DNA from: JANQOH01 sp965214495
GTDB taxonomy: Bacteria > Pseudomonadota > Alphaproteobacteria > UBA7887
Direction of reading: 5' to 3'
DNA: 64,000 nt
Assembly: GCA_965214495.1 (NCBI GenBank)
Contig: OZ243958.1
Location: forward strand, 1,240,001 to 1,304,000
The notes below the pieces were generated by a model. The model was not told where the DNA came from and did no database searches. It saw nothing but the letters and a program-made list of their open reading frames with translations. A program made the position numbers and the translations under genes. Below are positions 8,261-17,389 of this stretch, piece by piece (position 1 is the stretch's first letter; the number at the start of each line of letters is the position of its first letter).

Positions 8261-9526
8261 TCATTCGGCGTTTTCCGCACGGCCGGCATTCTGCGGGAAG
8301 CGGACCTCGAAGCACGAGCCGGCCGGCAGGTTCGGGCGATATTCGACGTGCGCGCCGTGCCGCTCGGCGATCACCTTCACGAGATGCAGGCCGAGGCCGA
8401 CCCCCGATCCGTCCTCGCGCTTCGCTGCGGGGCGGTAGAAGGGATCGAAGATGCGCTCCCGCTCGCTCTCGGCGATGCCCGGCCCCCGATCGCAGACCCG
8501 AAGCAGCACCCGGCCCCCCTCTTCGCCCACCGTCGCGTCGATCGCAGCGCCGGTGCCGTGCCGGCGGGCGTTCTCGAAGAGATTGCGCACGAGATGCCGG
8601 AGCAGGCGGCGGTCGCCGCGGACAGCGACCGATTCCCCGGCGACCGCGGCCTCGACCCGCGCCCCCTCCTCGGCGGCAAGGGCCAGGAGATCGACCGATT
8701 CCGGGGCCTCGAGGTTGCGCACCATCTCCAGTCGACTCGCGAGCAGCAGTTCGTCGATGAGATTGTCGAGCTCGGCGACGTCTCGCTCGATGCGTTCGCG
8801 AAGCTCCGGGCGCGGCGGCCCGCCGGCCAGCAGTTCGATCGCCATGCGGATGCGCGCGAGCGGACTGCGCAGTTCGTGCGAGGCGGTGGCAAGTATCGTG
8901 CGCTGCACGCCGACGAGCGACTCGATACGCTCGGCGGCGCGATTGAAGCTGTTCGCGAGCGCCGCGATCTCGTCGGAGCCCTCGACGTCGACCCGGGCGG
9001 CGAGATCGCCGGCGCCGAGCGCGTCCACGCGCGTCTGCAAGCGTTCGAGCCGGCGGGTGATGCGGCGCGCCAGCGGATACGCGCCGACGGCGACGACGAC
9101 CGCCAGCGTCGCGAGCAGCCCGAACCAACCGCCGCTGCGGCGCCGGGGGATGTGCCCCGACAGCCATCGACCGTCGGGCAAGCGGAGCACGAACACCGGA
9201 CCGCCCTTGCCATGCCGCCAGCCGCCCGACGCCTGCCGATGCTCCGGCGGCGGCGGGATCGGCACGCCCGCCGATGCGATCAGGGTTCGGTCGTCCCGGT
9301 AGAGCGCAAGCCGGACGCGAAAATCGTCCGCGATCTGCCCGAGGGTGACGGTGAGCGCGGCGACGTCGCGAGGCAGCGCGCGGGCGACGAGGTGGGCCAC
9401 CGTGTCGAACTGCCGCCGGTGATCGTCGTCGTGGTCGTGCGCCAGCCACCCGAGGGCGACCACGATCCCGAAGACGACGATGATGGCGACGAAGTGGAGA
9501 TAGACTCGAAAGTAGAGTTTTCTCAC
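8261..9526 (-). CDS. Sensor histidine kinase (CzcS/CusS/CpxA-like class)
   Basis: A 421-residue kinase: first membrane helix near residues 8-28, a periplasmic sensor of about 100 residues with His-rich DHDDDH at its start, a second helix near 133-152, a HAMP segment, the HisKA box ASHELRSPLARIRMA with phospho-acceptor H217, and an HATPase domain with an N-box (HLVRNLFENARRH), a G1 box (VCDRGPGI) and a G2 region (GSGVGLGLHLVK). It is the second gene of a minus-strand pair, 25 bases after the response-regulator gene. Because that regulator is interrupted (see 9552-10810), the kinase may now lack its partner. The adjacent RND efflux operon and Spy-like protein suggest a metal or envelope-stress signal. 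Confidence 0.92.
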   Translation of the reverse strand: MRKLYFRVYLHFVAIIVVFGIVVALGWLAHDHDDDHRRQFDTVAHLVARALPRDVAALTVTLGQIADDFRVRLALYRDDRTLIASAGVPIPPPPEHRQASGGWRHGKGGPVFVLRLPDGRWLSGHIPRRRSGGWFGLLATLAVVVAVGAYPLARRITRRLERLQTRVDALGAGDLAARVDVEGSDEIAALANSFNRAAERIESLVGVQRTILATASHELRSPLARIRMAIELLAGGPPRPELRERIERDVAELDNLIDELLLASRLEMVRNLEAPESVDLLALAAEEGARVEAAVAGESVAVRGDRRLLRHLVRNLFENARRHGTGAAIDATVGEEGGRVLLRVCDRGPGIAESERERIFDPFYRPAAKREDGSGVGLGLHLVKVIAERHGAHVEYRPNLPAGSCFEVRFPQNAGRAENAE

Positions 9527-9710
9527 GAAAGGAACCCGTCAGCCCGTCGGGTCAGTCCTGTTCGGACGCGAAGACATAGCCGGCGCCGCGAACCGTGACG
9601 ATCCGACGCGGGTGACGAGGGTCGTCTTCGATCGCCGCCCGAATCCGGGATATCATGCTGTTGACACGTGGGAAGAAATTGGTCATGGCTGTTTCCGAAG
9701 AGGAAAAAAC

Positions 9711-10136
9711 ATGAAATCCACTGCCTGCCTTGCAGTCTTCGTACTGGCAATTTACGGCACGCCTGTGTTCGCAGACGTATCCGCACAGATTGCCGCTTGC
9801 CGGGCCGAAACCGATAGCCTCAAGCGGCTTGTCTGCTATGACGCGATCGTCGTTGACGCTGCGGTACCAAGGAGCGAACCGCTTGGCCCGATCGCAACCT
9901 ATAAAGGTGCCGGGACTGCTACCACCCGCCCCTTCGTGGCTCCCGGCCCATTCGTTGTCCAAGCCGAGGGAGGTGGCGCCATCCTTATGATCATGGTGCA
10001 GGAACCCAATTCACAGTTTCCAGTGTCGACAATCTCCGGGAGCCCGGGCGAGACGTATGTATCCAAGGGCGGCAAGTACTTGTTGGACGTGATGGCGATG
10101 GGGCCTTGGCAAGCCAAAGTAATACACGCGGAGTAA
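9711..10136 (+). CDS. Small exported protein carried on the insertion
   Basis: A 141-residue protein with a signal peptide (MKSTACLAVFVLAIYGTPVFA). The first mature segment ISACR-like (AQIAACRAETDSLKRLVCYDAI) places two Cys about 13 residues apart around a charged helix, as in several small periplasmic proteins with a C...RL.CYD motif. The rest is a beta-rich domain (FVVQAEGGGAILMIM, KYLLDVMAMGPWQAKV). GAAGAGG 8 bases before the ATG is a good ribosome site. It runs opposite to the regulator it interrupts and has its own terminator-like hairpin. I do not recognise the family firmly; proteins with this Cys motif sometimes accompany secretion systems, but no such neighbours are here. Confidence 0.7.
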   Translation: MKSTACLAVFVLAIYGTPVFADVSAQIAACRAETDSLKRLVCYDAIVVDAAVPRSEPLGPIATYKGAGTATTRPFVAPGPFVVQAEGGGAILMIMVQEPNSQFPVSTISGSPGETYVSKGGKYLLDVMAMGPWQAKVIHAE

Positions 10137-10146
10137 GCCAGACTAC

Positions 10147-10182
10147 GGGCAGGCGCAGGGTCCGGTCCGCGCCCGCCTGCCC
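10147..10182 (+). terminator. Hairpin after the insertion-borne gene
   Basis: A perfect 9-bp stem GGGCAGGCG/CGCCTGCCC with an 18-base loop, starting 11 bases after the stop codon. There is no T-tract, so intrinsic termination is possible but not certain. Confidence 0.5.
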
Positions 10183-10907
10183 TGCGGTGCACTGCTCACA
10201 CTCCGCGTCTTATGGAGTGGACGTCGATGCTGCGATCGAACGCCTCCAGCGTGTGTCCGCGCAGCCCCTCCATCAACCGGTCTCTCGACATGACCCGCCC
10301 CGCATTGGCGGCGAGCACGGATAACAGGTCGAACTGATAGCCGGTGAGCGCGCACACCGCATCGCCGAGGGTGACCTTCCGCGACCCGGAATCGATCTCG
10401 AGCCGGCCGAAGCGCATCACGTTCCGGGCGCTCGACCGCGCGCCGGCGCGGCGGCGGAGGACGGCGCGAAGCCGCGCAAGGAGTTCGCGGGGATTGAAGG
10501 GCTTGGGGAGGTAGTCGTCGGCGCCGAGTTCGAGGCCGATGATCCGATCGACGTCGTCGCCGCGGGCGGTGAGCATCAATACCGGCACGTCGGAGCTCCT
10601 GCGGATCCGCCGGCATACTTCCAGGCCGTCGAGGTCGGGCAGCATGATATCGAGGATGACCGCGTCGGGGTTCACACGCGACAGGGCGGCGATCCCGGAC
10701 GCCGCGTCGTGCACCGCATGGACCCTCATACCGGCCGCGCCATGCAGGTATTCGCCAACCATCGAGGCGAGGCTCGCATCGTCCTCGATCATCAGGATCC
10801 GCTCCGTCATGGCGTTACTGTAGCGCGCCGCGCCGCGCCCCGCCCCCGGACCCGCCGGCGCGGCGGCGGGCGGGTCCGGCAGCGGATGCGAACGTCGAGC
10901 GCACCGC

Positions 10908-11456
10908 TCAGCGGCGATGCTCGTCGAACCTGTCGAGGAGCCGTTGCCGCTGCTCCGGCTCGAGCACTTCGGCGATCGCGACGACGGCGTCCAACAGCCG
11001 GGCCGTCGCCTTCTCCGCGAGCGCCAGTTCCGCGGTGCGGAGTTGCTCCAGCCCGGCGCGGTCGATCTGCGGGCGGGCCAGTTCGGCGATCAGATCGCGC
11101 CGGTGCGCCCGGTGCTCGGCCCGCATCGGGAAGATGTCTTCCACCGCACCGGCGAGGATCACGTCGATGCGTTCCTGCTGCTCGTCGGTGGCGTCCACGT
11201 CGTCGAGCACCCACTCGGAAGCGCGTTGCAGCCGCTCGGTCACGTGGGCGGCGTCGATCGCGTGGCCGCGCCAATGATGCTTGAATCCATGGCCCCATCC
11301 GCCGTGCGCATCCACGGCAAACGCCGTGAGGGCGCCGCCGACGGCGCCGACGCCGAGCAGGGCCAGCACCATGCCCCATCTGCGCGCTCCGCGCCGCCCG
11401 CGGCATCGGTCCGGGCCGGTCGCGTTGCCGGTGTCCTGTCGATCATTCTCCGTCAT
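10908..11456 (-). CDS. Spy/CpxP-like periplasmic metal-sensor-type protein
   Basis: A 182-residue protein: a basic N-terminus, one membrane or signal helix (WGMVLALLGVGAVGGALTAFAV), a His-rich linker (HGGWGHGFKHHWRGH) that could bind metal, then a mostly helical domain with the LTxxQ-like spacing of the Spy/CpxP/ZraP family (DATDEQQERIDVIL, LEPEQRQRLLDRF). I chose the ATG at 11,456 because AGGAG lies 8 bases upstream. It is divergent from the efflux operon that begins at 11,630 and 97 bases upstream of the response-regulator start on the same strand. Family role: periplasmic chaperone or metal-stress sensing that tunes the neighbouring two-component system. Confidence 0.75.
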   Translation of the reverse strand: MTENDRQDTGNATGPDRCRGRRGARRWGMVLALLGVGAVGGALTAFAVDAHGGWGHGFKHHWRGHAIDAAHVTERLQRASEWVLDDVDATDEQQERIDVILAGAVEDIFPMRAEHRAHRRDLIAELARPQIDRAGLEQLRTAELALAEKATARLLDAVVAIAEVLEPEQRQRLLDRFDEHRR

Positions 11457-11591
11457 TGCCTGGTCTCCTGTCGAAGCGCCGGCCGCCAATCGACCGGCTA
11501 CGGGACAAACATGGGGAGCGGGTCTTTCAGGATGTTGTCTCGGGGGTAAAGTTTTGTTGCAGCGTTCGGGCGAGAACCGGATCGGCCGCGA

Positions 11592-11611
11592 AGGTTGTTC
11601 CGATACAACCT
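11592..11611. promoter_or_regulatory. 20-bp palindrome upstream of the efflux operon
   Basis: AGGTTGT-N6-ACAACCT is a perfect 7+7 inverted repeat ending 18 bases before the ATG of the first efflux gene, in the divergent region with the Spy-like gene. Position and symmetry suggest an operator for the local regulator. It is weak as a terminator because it has no T-tract. Confidence 0.45.
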
Positions 11612-11629
11612 ACCGGTTACGTTCAACCA

Positions 11630-13066
11630 ATGAGGAGCGGCGCCGAACCTGTCGCGCGGGCGATCACGTGCTGTCTTCTCGTCGCGGCGCTCGGCGCCGG
11701 CGGTTGCACGCGCGACGCCTACAGGCCGGCGCCAGTGGACGCGGCGGGAAACGCCGACCGGCTGCTCGCCCGCAGCTTGTCCGACCCCGGCCTGGGGCGG
11801 TATCTGGCGATGCACGGTATCGAAACGGAACGCTGGCCGCCGGCGGTGTGGACACTGGAAGCGCTGACCGCGGCGGCGATCTATTTCGACGACGGCATCG
11901 CCGTGGCGCGCGCGAGGCGGCGCGAGGCGGCGGCGGCGGAAACGACCGCGGCGCAAGGCGGCGAGCCGGCGTTGACGCCCGCGCTGGCATGGGATTCGCA
12001 GCCCGACTCGGCGGGCGACCCGCCATTCACCTTCGGACTCGCCGCGGCGATCCCGCTCGACCGGGGAAGCCGGCGGGCGGCGCGACAAGCGATGGCGAGC
12101 ACGGAAACCGCGGCGCGCACCCTCGACACGATGCGCCGCGGCTGGACCCGCCGCGCCATATTGCGCGACGCCGCGATCGCGTGCCATGCAGCGGAGCGCC
12201 GACTGGCGGGAGTCGTCGCGCAACGCGAGGTCCTCGAAGCCATCGCAGCGCTCCAGGAGCGCCGCCGCGCGCTGGGCGAGGTGGGCGTGGGGTCGGTGGC
12301 TCGGGCGCGCCGCGACGTGGAGGAGACCGCGCGCGAGGAAGCCCGCGCGAACGGCGCACGCCGGACCTGCCGCGGCCAGTTGGCAGCAGCGCTGGGCGTG
12401 CCGGTGGGCGCGATCGCCGATATCAGGCTGGACGCGCGCGAACTCGAACGCGCCGAGTCCTCGCTGGTCCCGGCGCGGGCGGCGCGGAGAGCGGCGCTGA
12501 CGCACCGGCTGGACATCCGCGCGGCGCTGAGTCGGCACGCAGCGGCGGAAGCGCGTCTGGCGCTCGAGATCGCCCGCCAACAGCCGGACTTCACTCTGGA
12601 ACCGGGGCTCTTCTGGGACCAGGGCGGGCTGGTGTGGAGCCTCGGCAGCCAGATCGGCCTGCGGTTGCTATACGACAATTCAGGACCGATCGGCGAAGCC
12701 GCCGCGGCGCGCGACACGGCGGCGCGCGCGGTGACGGCGCGGCAGGCCGACGTGCTGGCGGCGCTGGCGACGGCGGACGCGGCGCTGGCGGCGGCACAGT
12801 TGCATCGCGACGCGGCGCGCGCGGCGGTGCGACGGGCCGGCGAACTGCGCGCCATCGCCGAAACGCGCCTCGCCGGCGGCGAAGCCGGGCGGCTGGCGGT
12901 GCTGGAAGCCGAACTCGGCGCTGCGGCAGCCGCAAGCGCCGAAACGGAAGCGGGGCTGGCGGTTCTCACCGCGGTCGCGGCCTATGAAGACATCGTCGAG
13001 CAGGCGGTGGTCGGCAGGCCGGGAGTCGATTTCGCCCGGCTGGCACTGGTGGAGCCGGGGCGTTGA
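11630..13066 (+). CDS. TolC/CzcC-family outer-membrane efflux protein
   Basis: A 478-residue outer-membrane factor. The signal sequence ends in ALGAGGC, close to a lipobox, so the protein may be lipid-anchored as many CusC/CzcC proteins are. The body is long amphipathic helix with many Ala/Arg/Glu, and it has the paired-repeat pattern of the family (LVAALGAG, QLAAALGVPVGA, LAALATADAALAAAQ). I chose the ATG at 11,630, just before the signal peptide. It overlaps the start of the membrane-fusion gene (stop TGA shares bases with the TTG start), so the three efflux genes form a tight operon: outer-membrane factor, periplasmic adaptor and inner-membrane RND pump. The order C-B-A matches czcCBA. Confidence 0.85.
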   Translation: MRSGAEPVARAITCCLLVAALGAGGCTRDAYRPAPVDAAGNADRLLARSLSDPGLGRYLAMHGIETERWPPAVWTLEALTAAAIYFDDGIAVARARRREAAAAETTAAQGGEPALTPALAWDSQPDSAGDPPFTFGLAAAIPLDRGSRRAARQAMASTETAARTLDTMRRGWTRRAILRDAAIACHAAERRLAGVVAQREVLEAIAALQERRRALGEVGVGSVARARRDVEETAREEARANGARRTCRGQLAAALGVPVGAIADIRLDARELERAESSLVPARAARRAALTHRLDIRAALSRHAAAEARLALEIARQQPDFTLEPGLFWDQGGLVWSLGSQIGLRLLYDNSGPIGEAAAARDTAARAVTARQADVLAALATADAALAAAQLHRDAARAAVRRAGELRAIAETRLAGGEAGRLAVLEAELGAAAAASAETEAGLAVLTAVAAYEDIVEQAVVGRPGVDFARLALVEPGR

Positions 13067-14202
13067 GGGGATTTCGCCTCGCCGCGTGGCTGGTGCTGTC
13101 GATCGTCGCGATCGTTGCCGCGGCGACGGTGATGGGCGCGCGCGACGACCGCACGAACGCGCCGCTGACCGCCAGCGGGATTTGGAGCGCGCTGGTCGAA
13201 GCTGTCGCAGCCGATGACGACAATGACGATGACGACGATGACGACGGACGTTTCGAGGCTCGCGACGACGACGATGACGACGCGCCGCCGCTTCCGCTGG
13301 TCGGCGGGGCGCCAGCGGTGCGTCTGGACGGCGAACGCGAGAGGTTGGCAGGTCTGGCGACGGCGCGGCTCGAACCCGCCAGCCTGACGCCCGGGATGCT
13401 CGTCACGGCCGATATCGTCGATATCCAGCCGCTCGTGGCCCTGCGCGACCGTTACCGCGAGCGGTTCTTCGGCGCCCAGGCCGCCGATGTCGCGCTGACC
13501 GCGGCGAAGCGCGAATACGACCGTCTTTCGGCGCTCTATCGCGAAGACGCCGACGTGGCGCAAAAGGCGGTGTTGCAGGCCGAAGCCGTATGGCGCATGG
13601 CGGAAGCGGAGCGCTACGGCGTGTGGGCGGGTCTCGACTCGCTGCGCACGCAAGCGCGGCGCGAATGGGGGGCCGTGCTCGCCGAATGGGCGTTCACCGA
13701 GGACGATTCACGCTTCGCGCGTCTGATCGCCGGGCGTGACAACGTCGCGCGCGCATTGCTGCCGGCGGGGCGGGTTCTGCCCGAAGGTGTGGATCATGCG
13801 TTCCTCACGCGCAATGGAACGTCCGTCCCGGTGAGTTACCTGTCACCGGCGCCGCACACCGCCGCCGGCGCCGGGGAAAGTCATTTCTTCCTCACGCCCG
13901 GTCTGTCGCTTCCGGCAGCGCTGCGGCTTCCCCTGTGGATTCCGCTTTCCGGCGAACCGATCACCGGGCTTTCACTGCCGCAGGAGGCGGTCGTCCGCGC
14001 TCTCGGCCGCGACTGGGCCTATGTGCGTGTCGATGCGAGCCACTTCGCGCGCCGCGAAGTATCGCTGGACCACATGCTGGAGGACGGGGGCTATCTGGTG
14101 GACGATCTCGATCCCGGCGACGAGGTGGCGGTCTCCGGCGCGGTGGTCCTCTATGCGGAAGAGTTCCGTTCGCAGATACGCGACGAAGACGATGACGACT
14201 GA
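13063..14202 (+). CDS. Periplasmic adaptor (HlyD/CusB-like) with Asp-rich tracts
   Basis: A 379-residue protein starting at TTG (TTGA overlap with the previous stop). One N-terminal membrane helix is followed by the adaptor parts: a short helical hairpin (LRDRYRERFFGAQAADVALTAAKREYDRLSALY) and C-terminal beta domains (LSLPQEAVVRALGRDWAYVRV, DLDPGDEVAVSGAVVLYAEEFRSQI), which match the end of CzcB/CusB proteins. Unusual: three acidic runs, about eleven Asp/Asn near residues 51-61, six Asp near 68-73, and DEDDDD at the C-terminus. These are not part of the adaptor family and could bind divalent metal. It precedes the RND pump by 24 bases. Confidence 0.82.
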   Translation: MRGFRLAAWLVLSIVAIVAAATVMGARDDRTNAPLTASGIWSALVEAVAADDDNDDDDDDDGRFEARDDDDDDAPPLPLVGGAPAVRLDGERERLAGLATARLEPASLTPGMLVTADIVDIQPLVALRDRYRERFFGAQAADVALTAAKREYDRLSALYREDADVAQKAVLQAEAVWRMAEAERYGVWAGLDSLRTQARREWGAVLAEWAFTEDDSRFARLIAGRDNVARALLPAGRVLPEGVDHAFLTRNGTSVPVSYLSPAPHTAAGAGESHFFLTPGLSLPAALRLPLWIPLSGEPITGLSLPQEAVVRALGRDWAYVRVDASHFARREVSLDHMLEDGGYLVDDLDPGDEVAVSGAVVLYAEEFRSQIRDEDDDD

Positions 14203-14226
14203 ACACCGGGACGACTGAACACCGGC

Positions 14227-17200
14227 ATGTTGTCTTACATCGTCAACGCCTCGGTGCGCCGCGCGGGCGTGGTGATCACCCTGGCGGTGCTCCTGCTGGT
14301 CTGGGGCGGATACCGCCTGCTGACCGCCAGCCTGGATATCTTTCCCGAATTCTCTCCCCGGCTCGTGATCGTGCAGACCGAAGCGCCCGGTTACACGGCG
14401 GAGCAGGTCGAACGGCTGGTATCGCTGCCGGTCGAAGCGGCGATCGGCGGTCTGATCGGTGTCGAGTCGGTGCGTTCGCAGTCGATTCAGGGGCTCTCGG
14501 TCGTCAACGTGATCTTCGACGAATCGGTCGGTCGCCGGGCGGCGCGGCAGATGGTGGGCGAACGTCTCGCGCCGCTTGCGGAACGGATGCCGCCACGGGT
14601 GAAGGCGCCGGCCATGGTGCCGTTCGCCTCGTCTTCGGCAACGGTGATGACGATCGGGCTGACGTCGGAGGCGCGCTCGCTCGTCGATCTGCGCGGGCTG
14701 GCGGACTGGACGGTCACGCCCCGGCTTCTGCGCACCCCCGGGGTCGCCGACGTCAACGTGTTCGGCGGCGCCGAGAAACAGTGGCAGGTGCGCGCGGACG
14801 CCGACGCGCTGCGCCATCACGGGCTGGCGCTTCAGGACCTGGTCGCAGCGGCGGCGAGCGCGACCGACGAACGCGGTGTCGGATTCCTCGAAACCCCGAC
14901 GCAGCAACTGACACTGGCGACGAGCGGGCAAACGCTCGACGCCGACGACGTGCGCAAGGTTGCGGTGCGGGCGGACGGGGTTCGCACGGTCACGGTGGAC
15001 GACGTCGCCGAAGTCGCGGCCGGCGCCGCGCCGCCGATCGGCAAGGCGACGATCGTGGGCGAACCCGGCGTGGTCATGATGATCATCGGCCAGTTCGGCG
15101 CCGACACACTGGCGGTCAGCCGCGAGATCGATGCCGCGCTCGAGGAGTTGGCGCCCACGTTCGAACGCCACGGCGTGGTGCTGCACGACGACCTGTTCCG
15201 CCCCGCGACCTACATCCGGAGATCGCTGGAAGGGATCACCGAGCATCTGATGGTGGGTTCGGCGCTGGTGATCGCCATTCTCGCAGCGTTCCTGTTCAAC
15301 GCGCGGACGGCGTTCATCTCGACCGTCGCCATTCCGCTGTCGCTGATCGCCGCGACGGTGGTGCTGCTCGAAGCGGGCGCGAACCTCAACATCATGGTGC
15401 TGGGAGGGCTGGCGATCGCCCTCGGCGAAGTGGTGGACGACGCGATCATCGATACCGAGAACGTGTTCCGCCGCCTGCGCGAGAACCGCGCGAAGCCGAT
15501 GCCGCGCCCGGTCGGCGACGTGGTGTTCGACGCCTCGATGGAGGTGCGCGGTTCGGTGGTCCATGCGAGCTTCATCGTGGCACTGGCGTTCGTGCCGCTG
15601 CTGTCGCTCTCCGGCGTCGCGGGACGCATGTTCCTGCCGGTCGGTGTGGCCTATATCCTGGCAGTCGCGGCCTCGCTGGTCGTCGCACTGACCGTCACCC
15701 CGGCGCTGTGCACGGTGCTGCTGAAGGGCGGGCGCGGCGACGGGCGCCCGCCGCCGCTGATCCGCCTGCTCCAACCTTCCTACGGCCGAGTCCTGCGCTT
15801 CGTCGCGCGGCACGACCGTGTGGTGCTGCTCGCGACGGCGGGAGCGGCCGCCGCCGGGCTTTCGGTGCTGCCCAGCCTGGAAAGCCGCTTCCTGCCCGAA
15901 CTGCGCGAGGGTCACTACATGATCCATACGTCGGGCGTTCCCGGGACCTCGCTGGAGGAGAACATCCGCCTCGGCACGCTGCTGACCGAACAGGTCATGG
16001 CGATCCCGGGGGTGCGCAAAATGTCGCAATGGGCAGGCCGCGCCGAACGCGGCGCCGATACGTACGGCAGCCACTATGCCGAATACGAGGTCGATCTGGA
16101 GCCGCTGTCCGGCCCCGAACAGCAGCGCGTGCTCGACGCGATCCGAGAACTTCTGGACCGGTTCCCCGGCCTCGCGACCGAGATCAACACGTTCCTCATC
16201 GAGCGCGTGGAAGAGACGATTTCGGGTTACGGTTCGGCCGTTGCGGTCAACATCTACGGCGGCGACCTGGAACTGCTCGACCGCAAGGGCCGCGAAGTCG
16301 CGGCGTTGATGCATTCGCTTCCCGGCGCCGCCGACGTGCGCGTGCGCGCGCCGCACGGCGTGCCGGTGCTGGCCGTGCGGGTGGACGACGAAAAGCTGGC
16401 GTTTCACGGCATCCGTCCGCGCGCGGTCTATGACGCGGTCAACATCGCCTTCGAAGGGCGAACGGTGGGGCGAATCCACGAGGGCGACCGCGAGACCCCG
16501 CTGGTGGTGACGGCGGCCCCGGAACTGCGCACGATCCCCGAACGCATCGGCGAACTTCCGGTCGCGGCGCGCGAGGGCGGAGTCGTGACTCTCGGCGACG
16601 TGGCGTCGGTGACGCAGGATTCGGGGCGCTATGCGATCCTGCACGAGGGGGGGCGGCGGTTGCAGACGGTCACGTGCAACCTGATCGGCGTCGATGTGGA
16701 CCGCTTCGTCGCGCTCCTCGAAGAGCGCCTGCGCGCCGAAATCGACCTGCCGGTGGACAGCTATTTCGAGATCGCCGGCGCGGCGGTGGCGGCGTCGGAG
16801 GCGCGCGGCGAACTGATCCTGCACGCGGCGCTGGTCGGCATCGGCGTGCTGGTGCTGCTTTATCTGGCGCTGGGCCGGGTCGCCAACGTGGCGCTGGTGG
16901 CGACCAACCTGCCCTTCTCGCTGGTGGGCGGCGTGCTCGCGGCGCTGTGGACCGGCGGCGTGCTGTCGCTCGGTTCGTTCGTCGGCTTCGTCACCCTGTT
17001 CGGGATCACGCTCCGCAACGCCATCATGCTGGTGTCGCACTACCGGCATCTGGTTGCGGTGGAAGGGCTGCCATGGTCGATGGACACGGCGATCCGCGGC
17101 GCCCAGGAGCGCCTGCCCTCGATTCTGATGACCGCTCTGGTCACCGCCTTCGCGATGCTGCCGATCGCCGTGAACAGCGACAATCCGGGCCGCGAGATCA

Positions 17201-17319
17201 TCGGGCCGATGGCGGGCGTGATCATCGGCGGCATGGTGACCTCGACGATCCTCAACCTGCTGGTGCTGCCGGCGATCATGGCGCGCTACGGCCGCTTCGA
17301 GGCGCCGGCGCAGGTTTGA
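14227..17319 (+). CDS. HME-type RND efflux pump (CzcA/CusA family)
   Basis: A 1030-residue RND transporter, the usual length. The N-terminal helix is followed by DIFPEFSPRLVIVQTEAPGYTAEQVERLVSLPVE, typical of heavy-metal-efflux RND pumps. The helix-4 motif GEVVDDAIIDTENVFRR carries the proton-relay acidic residues. The two large periplasmic loops and the duplicated twelve-helix layout can be followed (second half from about residue 530). It completes the operon with the outer-membrane factor and adaptor. Metal specificity is not readable: the CusA methionine pattern is not obvious, so Zn/Co/Cd or Cu/Ag remain open. The nearby copper genes and a probably inactivated two-component regulator suggest copper or a related metal. 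Confidence 0.92.
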   Translation: MLSYIVNASVRRAGVVITLAVLLLVWGGYRLLTASLDIFPEFSPRLVIVQTEAPGYTAEQVERLVSLPVEAAIGGLIGVESVRSQSIQGLSVVNVIFDESVGRRAARQMVGERLAPLAERMPPRVKAPAMVPFASSSATVMTIGLTSEARSLVDLRGLADWTVTPRLLRTPGVADVNVFGGAEKQWQVRADADALRHHGLALQDLVAAAASATDERGVGFLETPTQQLTLATSGQTLDADDVRKVAVRADGVRTVTVDDVAEVAAGAAPPIGKATIVGEPGVVMMIIGQFGADTLAVSREIDAALEELAPTFERHGVVLHDDLFRPATYIRRSLEGITEHLMVGSALVIAILAAFLFNARTAFISTVAIPLSLIAATVVLLEAGANLNIMVLGGLAIALGEVVDDAIIDTENVFRRLRENRAKPMPRPVGDVVFDASMEVRGSVVHASFIVALAFVPLLSLSGVAGRMFLPVGVAYILAVAASLVVALTVTPALCTVLLKGGRGDGRPPPLIRLLQPSYGRVLRFVARHDRVVLLATAGAAAAGLSVLPSLESRFLPELREGHYMIHTSGVPGTSLEENIRLGTLLTEQVMAIPGVRKMSQWAGRAERGADTYGSHYAEYEVDLEPLSGPEQQRVLDAIRELLDRFPGLATEINTFLIERVEETISGYGSAVAVNIYGGDLELLDRKGREVAALMHSLPGAADVRVRAPHGVPVLAVRVDDEKLAFHGIRPRAVYDAVNIAFEGRTVGRIHEGDRETPLVVTAAPELRTIPERIGELPVAAREGGVVTLGDVASVTQDSGRYAILHEGGRRLQTVTCNLIGVDVDRFVALLEERLRAEIDLPVDSYFEIAGAAVAASEARGELILHAALVGIGVLVLLYLALGRVANVALVATNLPFSLVGGVLAALWTGGVLSLGSFVGFVTLFGITLRNAIMLVSHYRHLVAVEGLPWSMDTAIRGAQERLPSILMTALVTAFAMLPIAVNSDNPGREIIGPMAGVIIGGMVTSTILNLLVLPAIMARYGRFEAPAQV

Positions 17320-17389
17320 CCCGGACCGGCGGCTCGAACAGAGTAGAGACGCCGGTCCCGCCGGTCGTCGTTCACGGAAGGAAGCCGCC

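Larger units (their letters stand above)
9654..10216 (+). other. 563-bp insertion inside the response-regulator gene
   Basis: Boundaries are set by the restored protein: left flank GGATAT ends at 9653 and right flank GTGGAC starts at 10,217. The insert carries one complete gene (9711-10,136), a strong hairpin after it, and base composition visibly lower in GC than its flanks. I see no transposase, no terminal inverted repeats and no target-site duplication, so the mechanism is unclear. It behaves like a small passenger cassette. Confidence 0.75.
9552..10810 (-). pseudogene. OmpR-family response regulator, split by a 563-bp insertion
   Basis: The 5' part (10,810 down to 10,217) encodes a full receiver domain (acidic pair ED near residues 9-10, phospho-acceptor D54 in VILDIMLPD, Lys in LPKPFNPRE) and the first part of the winged-helix domain, ending FDRSIDVH. 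The reading frame then runs into foreign sequence and stops after five codons (SIRRGV). The missing end, ISRIRAAIEDDPRHPRR to GAGYVFASEQD, is found at 9653-9552. Joining the two pieces restores a normal OmpR-type C-terminus exactly at a codon boundary inside the DNA-recognition helix. The remaining 204-residue product could still be phosphorylated but should not bind DNA normally. Confidence 0.88.

Noticed and set aside
10129..10216. Integron attC-like site at the end of the insertion in the response regulator (ACGCGGAGT/ACTCCGCGT inverted repeat)
   Set aside because: The needed GTTRRRY and RYYYAAC boxes are absent, and no integrase is in view. The pairing arms are short.
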